In this document: positions 1-7,520 of the stretch, in pieces | Position numbering within the stretch: the stretch's first letter is position 1 | Layout: each line of letters opens with the position of its first letter | From: Gemmatimonadaceae bacterium | GTDB taxonomy: Bacteria > Gemmatimonadota > Gemmatimonadetes > Gemmatimonadales > Gemmatimonadaceae | NCBI GenBank assembly: GCA_013816695.1 | Contig: JACDDZ010000046.1 | Coordinates: 1 to 10,234 of the forward strand | Direction of reading: 5' to 3' | Length of the DNA: 10,234 bases | The notes under the pieces: model-generated | What the model was told of the DNA's origin: nothing | Databases searched by the model: none | What the model saw: only the letters and a program-made list of their open reading frames with translations | Made by a program: the position numbers and the translations under genes

Positions 1-3000
1 GGATCAAATATCGCCGGCGACGGCATGTACTCCGTAAACAACGGCAACATGTGGCTGCGTCTCAAGTCGCCGAAAGTTGCCTCTGCCGATCTCCGCTGGA
101 TTCATCCTCCCATTCCGGAAGTGGGATCGGGAAAGATGGATTTTACTCTCGACTGGAAGAACGGCGTCGAAAAATATCAGGCGACCAACGCCGACCTGAC
201 GCTCAACAGCTCGCACATGTGGGGTGATTTTGGTATCACATTCGTTGCTGACACATTCGCCCTGCACGGCACGGACATGCGCGCGACCAACCTCGACACG
301 CATCTCATTCAGCGGATCCTCCCCTGGGCGGTGCCGCCCAGACACGGGATACTGGCAGGCCACCTGAAGGCAGCGGGCGGCCAGCACGCGCTGCTTGTGG
401 ATGGTGACGTGACGTTCCGGGATCCGCGCTCCGGCGTGAATAGGGTGATCGCCAATGGAGAAGTCGGGTTCTTTCCGAAGTCAGTCAGCACATCAAATCT
501 CAAGCTACGCCTGATGCCATTGCAGGTTGCACTGCTCAAACAGTGGATGCCGACGCTCCCGGTGGGCGGCACGCTTACCGGTCCGGTAACCCTCAACGGT
601 GAAACCGACGGCCTCATGCGCGCGCAGGGCGATGTGACGCATGTCGATCGCACCGGGAGATCCAATGTCGTTGGCCGAGCCGGCTTTCGCATGGCGGGCA
701 CTCCATGGTTCGACATCGACGCGAGATTGCGACCTCTTTCTCTGGCGACAGTTGGTCAGTTCGCACCGAAGGTCGGGTTGCGCGGTTCGGCGTCCGGTCC
801 ATTCAGGCTTGTTGGATCGCTGCGTGATTTCGCAGTCAACGCAGATCTCGGGTTTTCCGACGGCGGCTCCATGACGTTGCGCGGACGCATGGATCTGGCG
901 AGCAGACAGAAGGGATACGACCTCACAGCAAACGCAAACCTGTTCAACGCGAACGCGATCATTTCAAAGGCACCACGAACTTCGATCACGGCATTTGCGT
1001 CGGCGAAAGGCCGCGGTACCGATCCGGCCACGATGACGTCCACTATCATCGCAGATGTATCCGCGTCCAGCTATGACACGCTCTCGGTTGAGGGCGCACA
1101 GGTGCGCGTGCGCATAGCCAATGGCATGGCAAACGTGGACACTGCGACAGTGACGCTGCAGGAAGGGGTTGCAACGGCCGCTGGGACCTTCGGTCTCCGT
1201 CCCGGCACGAGCGGCGAGCTCCGCTATCATGTCGCCATTGATTCGCTCGCGAAATTCGCAGGCTGGATTCCGGGGCAGGACACAGGCGCGACACTTCCCC
1301 GCCCTGGCATTTTGGCCCGCCGCATGGCGAAGGCGAAAGCAGATTCCGCGGCACTGGACAAGAAGACCGAAGTCGAGCGCGCTGTCACAGGGCGCACCCT
1401 GCCGGCTGTAGTTGTGGACACGCCAAGGGTGGTTTCGAACAGGATTCTCTCGGGAACAGTCCGCGCAGATGGCGTTGCAACGGGAAACATCAGAAACTTC
1501 GGCCTGCGCGGAACGGCGAGCGGCAAGGATGTCATAGCGCGGGGAAATACGGTTAATGCGTTCACCGCAGACTACGAGTGGCTGAATGCGACAACTCCGA
1601 CGTCTTCCGTGAAAGTAAATGCAGTCGCCTCGAACGTTGTCGCAGCGGGATTCCAGATGGATAGTGTCACCGCGAAGATCGGTTACCAGAAACCGCGCGG
1701 CACCGCGGAGCTCACAATCCGCCAGGACAACGCGCGCAATTATTCGCTCAATGCGGATTACCTGCTCGACAAGAACCGCAATGAAGTGCGCCTGAATGAC
1801 CTCCAGCTGAAGTTCGACACTACACTCTGGAAGAGCACTCAGGCCTCGACGATCCATTGGGGAACTGCGGGAGTCGATGTGGAGCACCTGGAACTCCGGA
1901 ACCGCGCCAATGGCCGCATCTTCCTGGACGGGCTGATCCCCAAGGCAGGACCAGCGAGCTTCCAGCTTGCAGTCGACAACTTCAATGTTGGGGACGCAAT
2001 TGCACTCCTCGAAAGCGACATCCCGGCGAGCGGTTTCGTTTCACTCGACATGAAGGCTGCGGGCACTGCGGCCGCCCCAACCTTCAGCGGCAGCTTCGGA
2101 ACGGAAAACTTCGTGTATGCCGGAACAAAGATTCCAGAAGTTCACGGAACTGTCAGCTACGCGAACCAGACGCTGACAGGAAAAGCGGAGCTGCTCCAGG
2201 CGGGCATGCACCTGCATCCGGGACTGCTCGTCGCAGAAGGGACGATCCCAATTAATCTCGCGCTCACCGGTGTCACAGGCTCGCGCTTCCCGACGAATCG
2301 CGAGATTGCCCTGAACGTAACGGCTGACAGCCTGCCTCTCGACCTGATCCCGTCGTTCAACGACATCGTCACCAATGTTCGCGGCAAGACCACTGCGAAC
2401 GTGAAGGTCGCGGGTACGCTGAACAAGCCGCGTATCACCGGCGAGTTCAAGCTGGCTGACGGTGCGGCACGCATCGTACCTGCCGGTATTGATGTCAAGC
2501 AGATCAATGCGTCCATCCGGCTTCTGTCCGACACTATCGTGATTGACTCGATAGCGGGCAACAGCAACGGGCGAATCTCCGTGCGCGGGGGGATTGGGAT
2601 CGCGGACATGAAAAGCCCCGCACTGGATCTCCGGGTCCAGTCCGACAATGCGCGGGTCCTGAACAACCACCTCGGAAATATCCGCGCAGCCTCCACGCTC
2701 ACCATCGTAGGGCCGTTCGGCAATGCCTATGTGACCGGTGCGGTCCGTGTCCGCGATGGCGTGATCTACATCCCCGAAGCCAAAAAGAGCAACGTGATCG
2801 GACGCGATGATCCTGCCCTCTTCAGCGTGCTGGATACGGCAGTCGCCACGAATAAGGAGATTTTCCCGACGCAGTCGCCGCTCCTGGCCAACCTCCGCAT
2901 GGACGTCGCCCTTCGCATCGACCGCGATGTTTTCGTCCGGAACCGCGATGCAAACGTCGAGATCTACAGCGACGGCGACCTTCTCGTGAGCGTGAATCGC

Positions 3001-3750
3001 GCAAAAGAGTCCCTGCTGCTCGACGGAGTAATCCTGTCCGAGCGCGGCGAGTACAACTTCCTCACCAAGCGGTTCCAGATTAAACGGGGCTCGGCGACCT
3101 TCATAAACCAGCAGGAAATAAATCCTGCACTTCAGGGAACCGCCGAATATGAAGTTCGCCTTCCTACCCGGGAAGCAATTCGCATCCGCATCGTTCTCGG
3201 CGGAACGATGCGCAACCCGACCATCGCGCTGGAAAGCGATGCACAGCCGCCAATTCCCCAGAGTGACCTGCTGGCCTACCTCGCCTTCGGAAAGCCGTCT
3301 GCATCGCTGCTACAACTCGAGGGCGGGACAAGCGGAGGTCTCGTAGGCACGAGTGCCGCGCTCGCGACCAAGCAACTTGCCGCTGTGGCTATCGGAGTGG
3401 CCGCCGACGAGTTCGCCGGCGAAGCTGCTCAATCACTCGGTGCCGATGTGTTCAACATCACTCCGGCCGATGTTCAGTCGGACGTGGGGTCATTCCTCCG
3501 CGCAACTGAAGTGGAGTTCGGCAAGTACATCAAGACGCACACATTTGTCTCGATTCAGGCTCGCCCCGATCCGGAAGCGCTGAAGCGCCCCGGCCTGCGA
3601 CTTGAACACCGCTTTGGCGGAACACGCGGCTATCGCCTGGAGACTTCCTTCGAGCCGCGCTTCCTGCTCAAGGAACCGTCGCTCGCACCGCGTGACCCCT
3701 CCACCACCTCAGTGCTCGGCCTTTTCCTGATTCGCGAGTGGCGCTTCTAG
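1..3750 (+). CDS. tamB: TamB-family inner-membrane/periplasmic translocation and assembly protein, 5' end outside the window
   Basis: The reading frame is open from base 1 to the TAG at 3748-3750. About 1,249 residues are visible and the N-terminus lies upstream, so the ATG at 25 is probably internal. TamB is a long periplasmic beta-rich groove, anchored in the inner membrane, that works with an Omp85 protein in outer-membrane protein insertion or lipid transport. Seen here: extended AsmA/TamB-like beta repeats over most of the length, and a C-terminal DUF490/TamB region from about nt 2700. That region has the typical PPIPQSDLLAYLAFGKPS segment (nt 3247-3300) and ends in LIREWRF with a terminal aromatic residue. 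A charged, Ala/Lys-rich linker interrupts the beta pattern at about nt 1309-1410. The visible part already matches the roughly 1,260 residues of E. coli TamB, so the full protein is larger. The signal anchor and any Omp85 partner would lie upstream and cannot be seen. Confidence 0.9.
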   Translation, partial: GSNIAGDGMYSVNNGNMWLRLKSPKVASADLRWIHPPIPEVGSGKMDFTLDWKNGVEKYQATNADLTLNSSHMWGDFGITFVADTFALHGTDMRATNLDTHLIQRILPWAVPPRHGILAGHLKAAGGQHALLVDGDVTFRDPRSGVNRVIANGEVGFFPKSVSTSNLKLRLMPLQVALLKQWMPTLPVGGTLTGPVTLNGETDGLMRAQGDVTHVDRTGRSNVVGRAGFRMAGTPWFDIDARLRPLSLATVGQFAPKVGLRGSASGPFRLVGSLRDFAVNADLGFSDGGSMTLRGRMDLASRQKGYDLTANANLFNANAIISKAPRTSITAFASAKGRGTDPATMTSTIIADVSASSYDTLSVEGAQVRVRIANGMANVDTATVTLQEGVATAAGTFGLRPGTSGELRYHVAIDSLAKFAGWIPGQDTGATLPRPGILARRMAKAKADSAALDKKTEVERAVTGRTLPAVVVDTPRVVSNRILSGTVRADGVATGNIRNFGLRGTASGKDVIARGNTVNAFTADYEWLNATTPTSSVKVNAVASNVVAAGFQMDSVTAKIGYQKPRGTAELTIRQDNARNYSLNADYLLDKNRNEVRLNDLQLKFDTTLWKSTQASTIHWGTAGVDVEHLELRNRANGRIFLDGLIPKAGPASFQLAVDNFNVGDAIALLESDIPASGFVSLDMKAAGTAAAPTFSGSFGTENFVYAGTKIPEVHGTVSYANQTLTGKAELLQAGMHLHPGLLVAEGTIPINLALTGVTGSRFPTNREIALNVTADSLPLDLIPSFNDIVTNVRGKTTANVKVAGTLNKPRITGEFKLADGAARIVPAGIDVKQINASIRLLSDTIVIDSIAGNSNGRISVRGGIGIADMKSPALDLRVQSDNARVLNNHLGNIRAASTLTIVGPFGNAYVTGAVRVRDGVIYIPEAKKSNVIGRDDPALFSVLDTAVATNKEIFPTQSPLLANLRMDVALRIDRDVFVRNRDANVEIYSDGDLLVSVNRAKESLLLDGVILSERGEYNFLTKRFQIKRGSATFINQQEINPALQGTAEYEVRLPTREAIRIRIVLGGTMRNPTIALESDAQPPIPQSDLLAYLAFGKPSASLLQLEGGTSGGLVGTSAALATKQLAAVAIGVAADEFAGEAAQSLGADVFNITPADVQSDVGSFLRATEVEFGKYIKTHTFVSIQARPDPEALKRPGLRLEHRFGGTRGYRLETSFEPRFLLKEPSLAPRDPSTTSVLGLFLIREWRF

Positions 3751-3752
3751 AA

Positions 3753-3783
3753 TAGGAGTAAAAGAGGGAATGAGTCAATGAGA
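3753..3783 (+). repeat. Solo copy (copy A) of a dispersed 31-36 bp repeat
   Basis: This 31-bp stretch starts two bases after the tamB stop codon. It matches the right arm of the inverted repeat at 9382-9522 (read on the - strand) at 29 of 31 aligned bases, with one 2-base gap. It starts TAGGAGTAAA and ends GAGTCAATGAGA. No inverted partner lies next to it, so it is a half-element. It fills most of the tamB-Nudix gap and carries two ATG triplets, at 3770 and 3778. Its function is unknown. The match to the 9.4-kb copies is too long to be chance. Confidence 0.8.
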
Positions 3784-3794
3784 GTTCCGCGCAT

Positions 3795-4217
3795 TTGAAG
3801 ATTCCGACTGAAACACAAATATCTTCTGGTGGAATTGTTGTCCGCGGATCAGGCACCGAAGCTCAGGTCGCTCTTATATCGGTCGGTAGCCCACCTCGAT
3901 GGCAACTGCCGAAAGGGCTAATCGACAAGGGTGAAGCGCCTGAGGCAGCGGCTATTCGAGAGGTGCGCGAAGAGACCGGTGTGGACGCGGAGATCGTGAG
4001 GCTGCTGGACAAAGTCGAGTACTGGTACCAGGCAACGCGCGACGGCCAGCGGGTGCGGTATCACAAGTTCGTTTACTTCTTTCTCATGAAGTACGTTGCC
4101 GGCGACGTTGCGGATCACGACGATGAAGTAAACGAAGCTGCCTGGGTTCCGTTGGCCGAGGTTGAAGCTCGCCTCGCGTTCAAGAGTGAGAAGGCAGTCG
4201 CCAGAAAAGGCTTGTAG
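3795..4217 (+). CDS. Nudix hydrolase
   Basis: This 140-residue protein has a complete Nudix box: G41-x5-E47-x7-R55-E56-V57-x-E59-E60-x-G62-V63. The box binds Mg2+ and hydrolyses nucleoside diphosphates linked to another group. A PRWQLPKG lead-in, a GE-PE-AA helix and a late aromatic stretch (KVEYWYQ, then YHKFVYFF) resemble diadenosine-polyphosphate or MutT-like members, but the substrate cannot be read from sequence. The length is normal for a single-domain Nudix protein. The start is TTG: an in-frame TGA at 3771 limits the frame, no ATG or GTG lies between that stop and 3795, and the fold begins at about residue 10 (SSGGIVVR). No clear Shine-Dalgarno precedes it. A short ATG reading frame (3778-3798) ends in a TGA that overlaps the TTG, so translational coupling is possible. 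It follows tamB by 44 nt. Confidence 0.9.
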   Translation: MKIPTETQISSGGIVVRGSGTEAQVALISVGSPPRWQLPKGLIDKGEAPEAAAIREVREETGVDAEIVRLLDKVEYWYQATRDGQRVRYHKFVYFFLMKYVAGDVADHDDEVNEAAWVPLAEVEARLAFKSEKAVARKGL

Positions 4218-4266
4218 CAAAGTCAACAGCCTGATTATCGTTCTGGCAAATAATCGCGAGCAGCCC

Positions 4267-4794
4267 GTGGACGATCTCAGATACCCAGTCGGAAAAAACT
4301 CATTCGACGCGACTATCGATGAAGCAGACTATCCTAAACTCATTGAGACAATCGCGGCTGCGCCGAACATTCTTCGTAACGCCGTGAAGGGAATGTCCGA
4401 CGAACAACTCAACACTCCTTACCGCGATGGCGGTTGGACAGTTCGCCAGGTCGTCCACCATCTTGGCGACAGTCACATGAATGCGTTCTGCCGGCTAAAG
4501 CTCGCGCTGACAGAAGACAAACCGACGATCAAGCCGTACGACGAAGCAGCGTGGGCGGAGCTGCCCGACAGCGAAGCACCGATCGAAGTTTCACTTAAAC
4601 TGCTTGAGTCACTACACGATCGCTGGGTGCGGGTCTGGAAATCAGTTCCAATCGGGGATTTCAAAGCCAGGGGATTCGTTCATCCCGAGCACAAGCGCTT
4701 CATTTCGCTCGACCAGGTGCTATCGATGTATGCCTGGCATTGCCGGCACCATACGGCGCACATCACGCGCCTTCAGGAAAGAGAGGGGTGGTAG
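4267..4794 (+). CDS. YfiT/DinB-family putative bacillithiol transferase or metal-dependent hydrolase
   Basis: With the GTG at 4267 as start, the protein has 175 residues and begins VDDLRYPVGKNSF, the usual N-terminal pattern of YfiT-like proteins; B. subtilis YfiT is of similar length. It is a DinB/YfiT four-helix bundle. The WTVRQVVHHLGDSHMN segment (residues 57-72) and the C-terminal WHCRHHTAHI segment (157-166) supply the histidines expected to hold a divalent metal, probably H65 (or H64) with H161 and H165. Relatives are assigned thiol-S-transferase or metal-hydrolase roles using bacillithiol; the substrate here is unknown. The frame is open upstream to 4162, but those residues overlap the Nudix gene and match nothing in the family, so I use the later start. 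It follows the Nudix gene by 49 nt and is followed 1 nt later by the DUF3006 start. Confidence 0.85.
   Translation: MDDLRYPVGKNSFDATIDEADYPKLIETIAAAPNILRNAVKGMSDEQLNTPYRDGGWTVRQVVHHLGDSHMNAFCRLKLALTEDKPTIKPYDEAAWAELPDSEAPIEVSLKLLESLHDRWVRVWKSVPIGDFKARGFVHPEHKRFISLDQVLSMYAWHCRHHTAHITRLQEREGW
4781..4788 (+). promoter_or_regulatory. Ribosome binding site of the DUF3006 gene
   Basis: GAGAGGGG lies 7 nt before the ATG at 4796, inside the last codons of the YfiT-like gene. It is one of the stronger Shine-Dalgarno-like sequences in the window. It selects the ATG at 4796 even though the frame is open back to 4604, and it points to a tightly coupled gene pair. Confidence 0.6.
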
Positions 4795-4795
4795 A

Positions 4796-5080
4796 ATGAA
4801 TCCGGAACTGGTTCGATGGATGGTGGACGCATTGGAGGAAAACACCGCCGCGGTTGAGCAGGGCGCCGGTATTCCGCATCACATTCCGCGATTCCTCCTT
4901 CCCACCGGAGTCAGGGAGGGTGACGTGTGCCAGGTATCTACCCGGCGGGATTCTGAAAGCTCGATAACGATAACGGTCACTATCGATCGCGGAGCAACCG
5001 ACACCGCGAAAAAAATGTCGGCTGCCCAACTGGCTTCGACTCCCCGCAGCAAGGACCCTGGCGGCCCAATCAAGTTGTAA
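4796..5080 (+). CDS. DUF3006 domain-containing small protein
   Basis: This 94-residue protein fits DUF3006: residues 9-47 read as a small beta domain (VDALEENTAAVE, then IPRFLLPTGVREGDVCQV) with the family's arginine-leucine-leucine-proline turn and the G-x-x-EGDV motif. A hydrophobic strand (SSITITVTIDR, 55-65) follows, then a polar tail ending DPGGPIKL. There is no signal peptide or membrane segment, so it is probably cytosolic. Its biochemical role is unknown. In Firmicutes, DUF3006 genes often sit beside ComEC-like metallo-beta-lactamase genes. Here such a gene is the convergent neighbour across the terminator (5137-6912). The start is set by the ribosome site at 4781-4788, 1 nt after the YfiT-like stop. 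Reading on upstream from 4796 would only recode the YfiT-like gene in another frame. Confidence 0.75.
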   Translation: MNPELVRWMVDALEENTAAVEQGAGIPHHIPRFLLPTGVREGDVCQVSTRRDSESSITITVTIDRGATDTAKKMSAAQLASTPRSKDPGGPIKL

Positions 5081-5083
5081 GAA

Positions 5084-5111
5084 AAAGCCCCGCGAAGGTC
5101 CGCGGGGCTTT
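5084..5111. terminator. Bidirectional Rho-independent terminator between convergent runs
   Basis: A perfect 11-bp stem, AAAGCCCCGCG at 5084-5094 pairing with CGCGGGGCTTT at 5101-5111, encloses a 6-nt loop. On the - strand the stem runs into five T residues; on the + strand the T run is only three. It starts 3 nt after the DUF3006 stop and lies 25 nt beyond the stop of the - strand lipoprotein gene. It can therefore end both runs, with the better U-tract facing - strand transcripts. Confidence 0.88.
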
Positions 5112-5136
5112 GACTGTTTCAGGGTCGATCAAAGCA

Positions 5137-6912
5137 CTACGGAATGGGATTACACTGGGTTTGCGCAGAAGTTGCGTCCGGACTCCCGTTCATGCTTGCA
5201 ACACCCTTCCCGATAGCGACTGTGTAGCCGCCGCCAACAGTGCCGGGACTTCTAAACGTGATTGTTCCATTCTGGTCTGTCCGATACCATGGCTTTGCGC
5301 GTGCACTCCAGAGAGTTTTTGTCTGGTTGTGGACATGACCGAAGGTGTTGGTCGCGCCAACGGACATTGTCTCGTAGTCCGGATTAATCAGATCTGCATA
5401 CCTGTTCATCACACCGTTGCAGCTGCCATGATGATCAGACTTGAGGACATTGACCTTCATCCCGGGTGACACATCGTAGTTGGCTCCCGTATCAAACCAG
5501 CCAATCTCCTCGTGCTCAGCGTCACCTGCAAACCACATCGAGAAGCTGGTTGAGTCGGGACCTACCAGCTTAACCGGCGTCGACCTGTTGTTAGGTGTTG
5601 TCCCGGCAGGATTCGGACGCATCACGTGCAGCTTCGCGCCGCCGTCCATCGTAATGGTACAAAGCGGAGCGCCATTCACGCAGGGATCGTCGCTGTCGCG
5701 GTAGATCAGCGTGCCGCGGCCGACGCGCGCGTTGATGGAATCGCGAAGCTCCTGGAGCTGAATGTTGCTGTAAACGTTCTTGTTCTCAAAAAAGTAGCCG
5801 ATCGTAATATTGCGCGATGTCTTGAACAGTTCGCGCAGGCCGGAATGGTGATCCTGGTGTTCGTGCGAGAGGATTACCACATCGATAGTTGTGTTGTTCA
5901 GCCCAAGTGAGTCGAGAAGGAATCCAAACCGCACGGGATCGGGGCCTCCATCGATGATGACCTTGCTCGTACCGTTGGTAATGAGGTTTGCGTCGCCCTG
6001 CCCTATATCGAGCACACGCACGACCAATTCCTGCGCTGTTCCACCACCGCCACCAGTGGTCACTGTGAGCACCGCGGTTCCCGCTACTCCGTTTGCCGAT
6101 GTGGCCGTGATTGTTGCAGTGCCTGCCGCGACAGCGGTTGCGAGTCCGCTGGAACTGACAGTCGCTACCGAACTGTTCGACGATGTCCAGGTGAATGTTG
6201 TTGAAACAACAACGCCGTTCGCATCCTTGCCGGTAGCCGTGAACTGCTGAGTTGCTCCAACAACCACCGAGGATGTCGCTGGCGAAACTGTCACTGTCGT
6301 TACAGGCAGTGGCTGGGCGATATACCCATCATTTACCTTCCCCGGCGTTCCCTTGTCGCCTTTGCCAAACACTGTGGTGGAGGTCTGCCAGTTTCCGCCA
6401 TTCACGTCTGTGTTGTCTGCGACGGGATCCTTCACGCCACGGCTCGCCCCGGCGATTGACGAAGTCCACGCGACAGAGTCAGCCGCCGCACCGGTGCCAT
6501 CATGGATTGCGACCCAATCATTTGTGTTGGCGAGGTTCAATCCAGTTCCATAAACGTAATTTGCGACGACGCCGCCATTCTTTGCCTTTGACCCGTCTTC
6601 AGCTAGAATCGCGTATCCACCTGCCGCGACTGAGAGAGAAGCACTGATTGTGTGAGCTCCATCATTTCCTGACAGAATGGTCCAGCCCTGCAGGTTGACA
6701 GCCGCGGATCCGGCGTTGTGCACCTCGATCCACTCTCCGCGATCGTCCCCAACGGCGTTGGGATCGGCAAGCACTTCGTTGATCACTATCGGAGATCCGC
6801 TCAGGACTGCTGCCGGCCTGAGGGGAATGAGCTCCGGTCCAACCACGTTCCTGTCAACGCAGCCCAGTGCGATGATTCCCGCGAGCGCGAGCCTCCAATA
6901 GCTTCGGTGCAT
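5137..6912 (-). CDS. Secreted lipoprotein: lamin-tail domain + bacterial Ig-like domain + ComEC-like metallo-beta-lactamase domain
   Basis: This 591-residue protein begins with a basic then hydrophobic leader and a lipobox-like ALGC, with C18 as the likely lipidated residue. Residues 42-155 form a lamin-tail domain (IVINEVLADP, GEWIEVHN, NLQGWTI). Residues 204-285 are a Big_2-type Ig-like domain (VTVSPATSSVVVGATQQF, then WTSSNSSVATV), followed by a Gly-rich linker at 287-291. Residues 296-570 are a metallo-beta-lactamase fold of the ComEC type. It has VLDIGQGDANLI, the metal site H350-E-H352-Q-D354-H355, D464 in FAGDAEH, KSDHHGS (H494/H495) and SVGATNTFGHVH (H526). The active site looks intact. 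ComEC-type domains act on DNA or phosphoesters outside the membrane, so a surface or periplasmic hydrolase is likely; the substrate is unknown. GAGAGG (6917-6922) lies 4 nt before the ATG. It is the last gene of the - strand run. Confidence 0.88.
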   Translation of the reverse strand: MHRSYWRLALAGIIALGCVDRNVVGPELIPLRPAAVLSGSPIVINEVLADPNAVGDDRGEWIEVHNAGSAAVNLQGWTILSGNDGAHTISASLSVAAGGYAILAEDGSKAKNGGVVANYVYGTGLNLANTNDWVAIHDGTGAAADSVAWTSSIAGASRGVKDPVADNTDVNGGNWQTSTTVFGKGDKGTPGKVNDGYIAQPLPVTTVTVSPATSSVVVGATQQFTATGKDANGVVVSTTFTWTSSNSSVATVSSSGLATAVAAGTATITATSANGVAGTAVLTVTTGGGGGTAQELVVRVLDIGQGDANLITNGTSKVIIDGGPDPVRFGFLLDSLGLNNTTIDVVILSHEHQDHHSGLRELFKTSRNITIGYFFENKNVYSNIQLQELRDSINARVGRGTLIYRDSDDPCVNGAPLCTITMDGGAKLHVMRPNPAGTTPNNRSTPVKLVGPDSTSFSMWFAGDAEHEEIGWFDTGANYDVSPGMKVNVLKSDHHGSCNGVMNRYADLINPDYETMSVGATNTFGHVHNQTKTLWSARAKPWYRTDQNGTITFRSPGTVGGGYTVAIGKGVASMNGSPDATSAQTQCNPIP

Positions 6913-6969
6913 TCATCCTCTCGTGGCGATAGGTGAGTTTTGCCGCAGCAATACTCTGCATTTTTCAGG

Positions 6970-7485
6970 CTATCGCAAGGATGTTTCTTTTGAATACGGT
7001 TTCCTGGCAACACGTTCTGTCGCCAGCTTTCCAAACCGCTTGAGGATCCGCCGCTGGTTGCGGACGACCAGTAACCCGCCGCAACCAACCACCAGCACAG
7101 TCGCGATCAGTACCGCCCACCAGAAGTGAAAGGCCTCTACTCGCGTGCCGATCTCGGATGCCGCGGCCGCTAGCAGACCGACATAAGACCAGCTCATGAA
7201 ACTGTAGTGCAGTGCCAGCCAGTTCTTTGTTGGGCGGGCGATCACGAAGTACATGCCCACGGAAACCGAAATGAGGCTCGCGATTGCGGCTACGTGGAAA
7301 GGTCCGAAATGGCCGAAGAGCCTGTAAATCATGAGGGCCGTAATGTTCAAGCCAAGCATGCACGTCACGTATGCCCACCCGATTGCCCGGTGCGTGCGCG
7401 TGCCCTTGGGACGCAAGACTACGACAGCACCGATCACCATCGCTGAAGTCGCAAACGTTACATGGATCCAGCCGAGCGGGCTCAT
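6970..7485 (-). CDS. DUF2306-family integral membrane protein
   Basis: This 171-residue protein has about five membrane segments (near residues 5-24, 36-53, 63-83, 91-109 and 122-142) and a basic C-terminal tail (RNQRRILKRFGKLATERVARK). Histidines sit at or near segment ends (H9, H32 in GTRTHRAIGW, H64 in FGPFHVAA, H93 in LALHYSFMSWSYVGL, H120). This layout fits the DUF2306 family. The H32 segment and the LHY-x-FM-WSYV segment are its most recognisable parts. Its function is unknown; the histidine pattern invites comparison with heme- or quinone-linked membrane proteins, but that is speculation. AAGG lies 4 nt before the ATG. It begins 35 nt after the M20 peptidase stop and ends 57 nt before the lipoprotein gene, so it is probably the third gene of a four-gene run. 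Confidence 0.72.
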   Translation of the reverse strand: MSPLGWIHVTFATSAMVIGAVVVLRPKGTRTHRAIGWAYVTCMLGLNITALMIYRLFGHFGPFHVAAIASLISVSVGMYFVIARPTKNWLALHYSFMSWSYVGLLAAAASEIGTRVEAFHFWWAVLIATVLVVGCGGLLVVRNQRRILKRFGKLATERVARKPYSKETSLR

Positions 7486-7520
7486 GCTGCCTTAAACGAC
7501 CCCGGCACTCCAAAAGTTTC

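Noticed and set aside
964..1887. Long - strand open frame (307 codons) inside tamB
   Set aside because: It lies antisense to a clearly coding TamB frame, its translation is Arg/Cys-rich with no recognisable domain, and it is explained by the codon bias of the + strand gene.
4162..4266. Earlier start for the YfiT-like gene
   Set aside because: It would overlap the end of the Nudix gene and add basic residues before the conserved LRYPVGK start; the GTG at 4267 fits the family length.
6940..6968. Possible terminator between the DUF2306 and lipoprotein genes (GCAG ... CTGC followed by T residues)
   Set aside because: The stem has only four base pairs and the T run is on the + strand, the wrong direction for the - strand genes.
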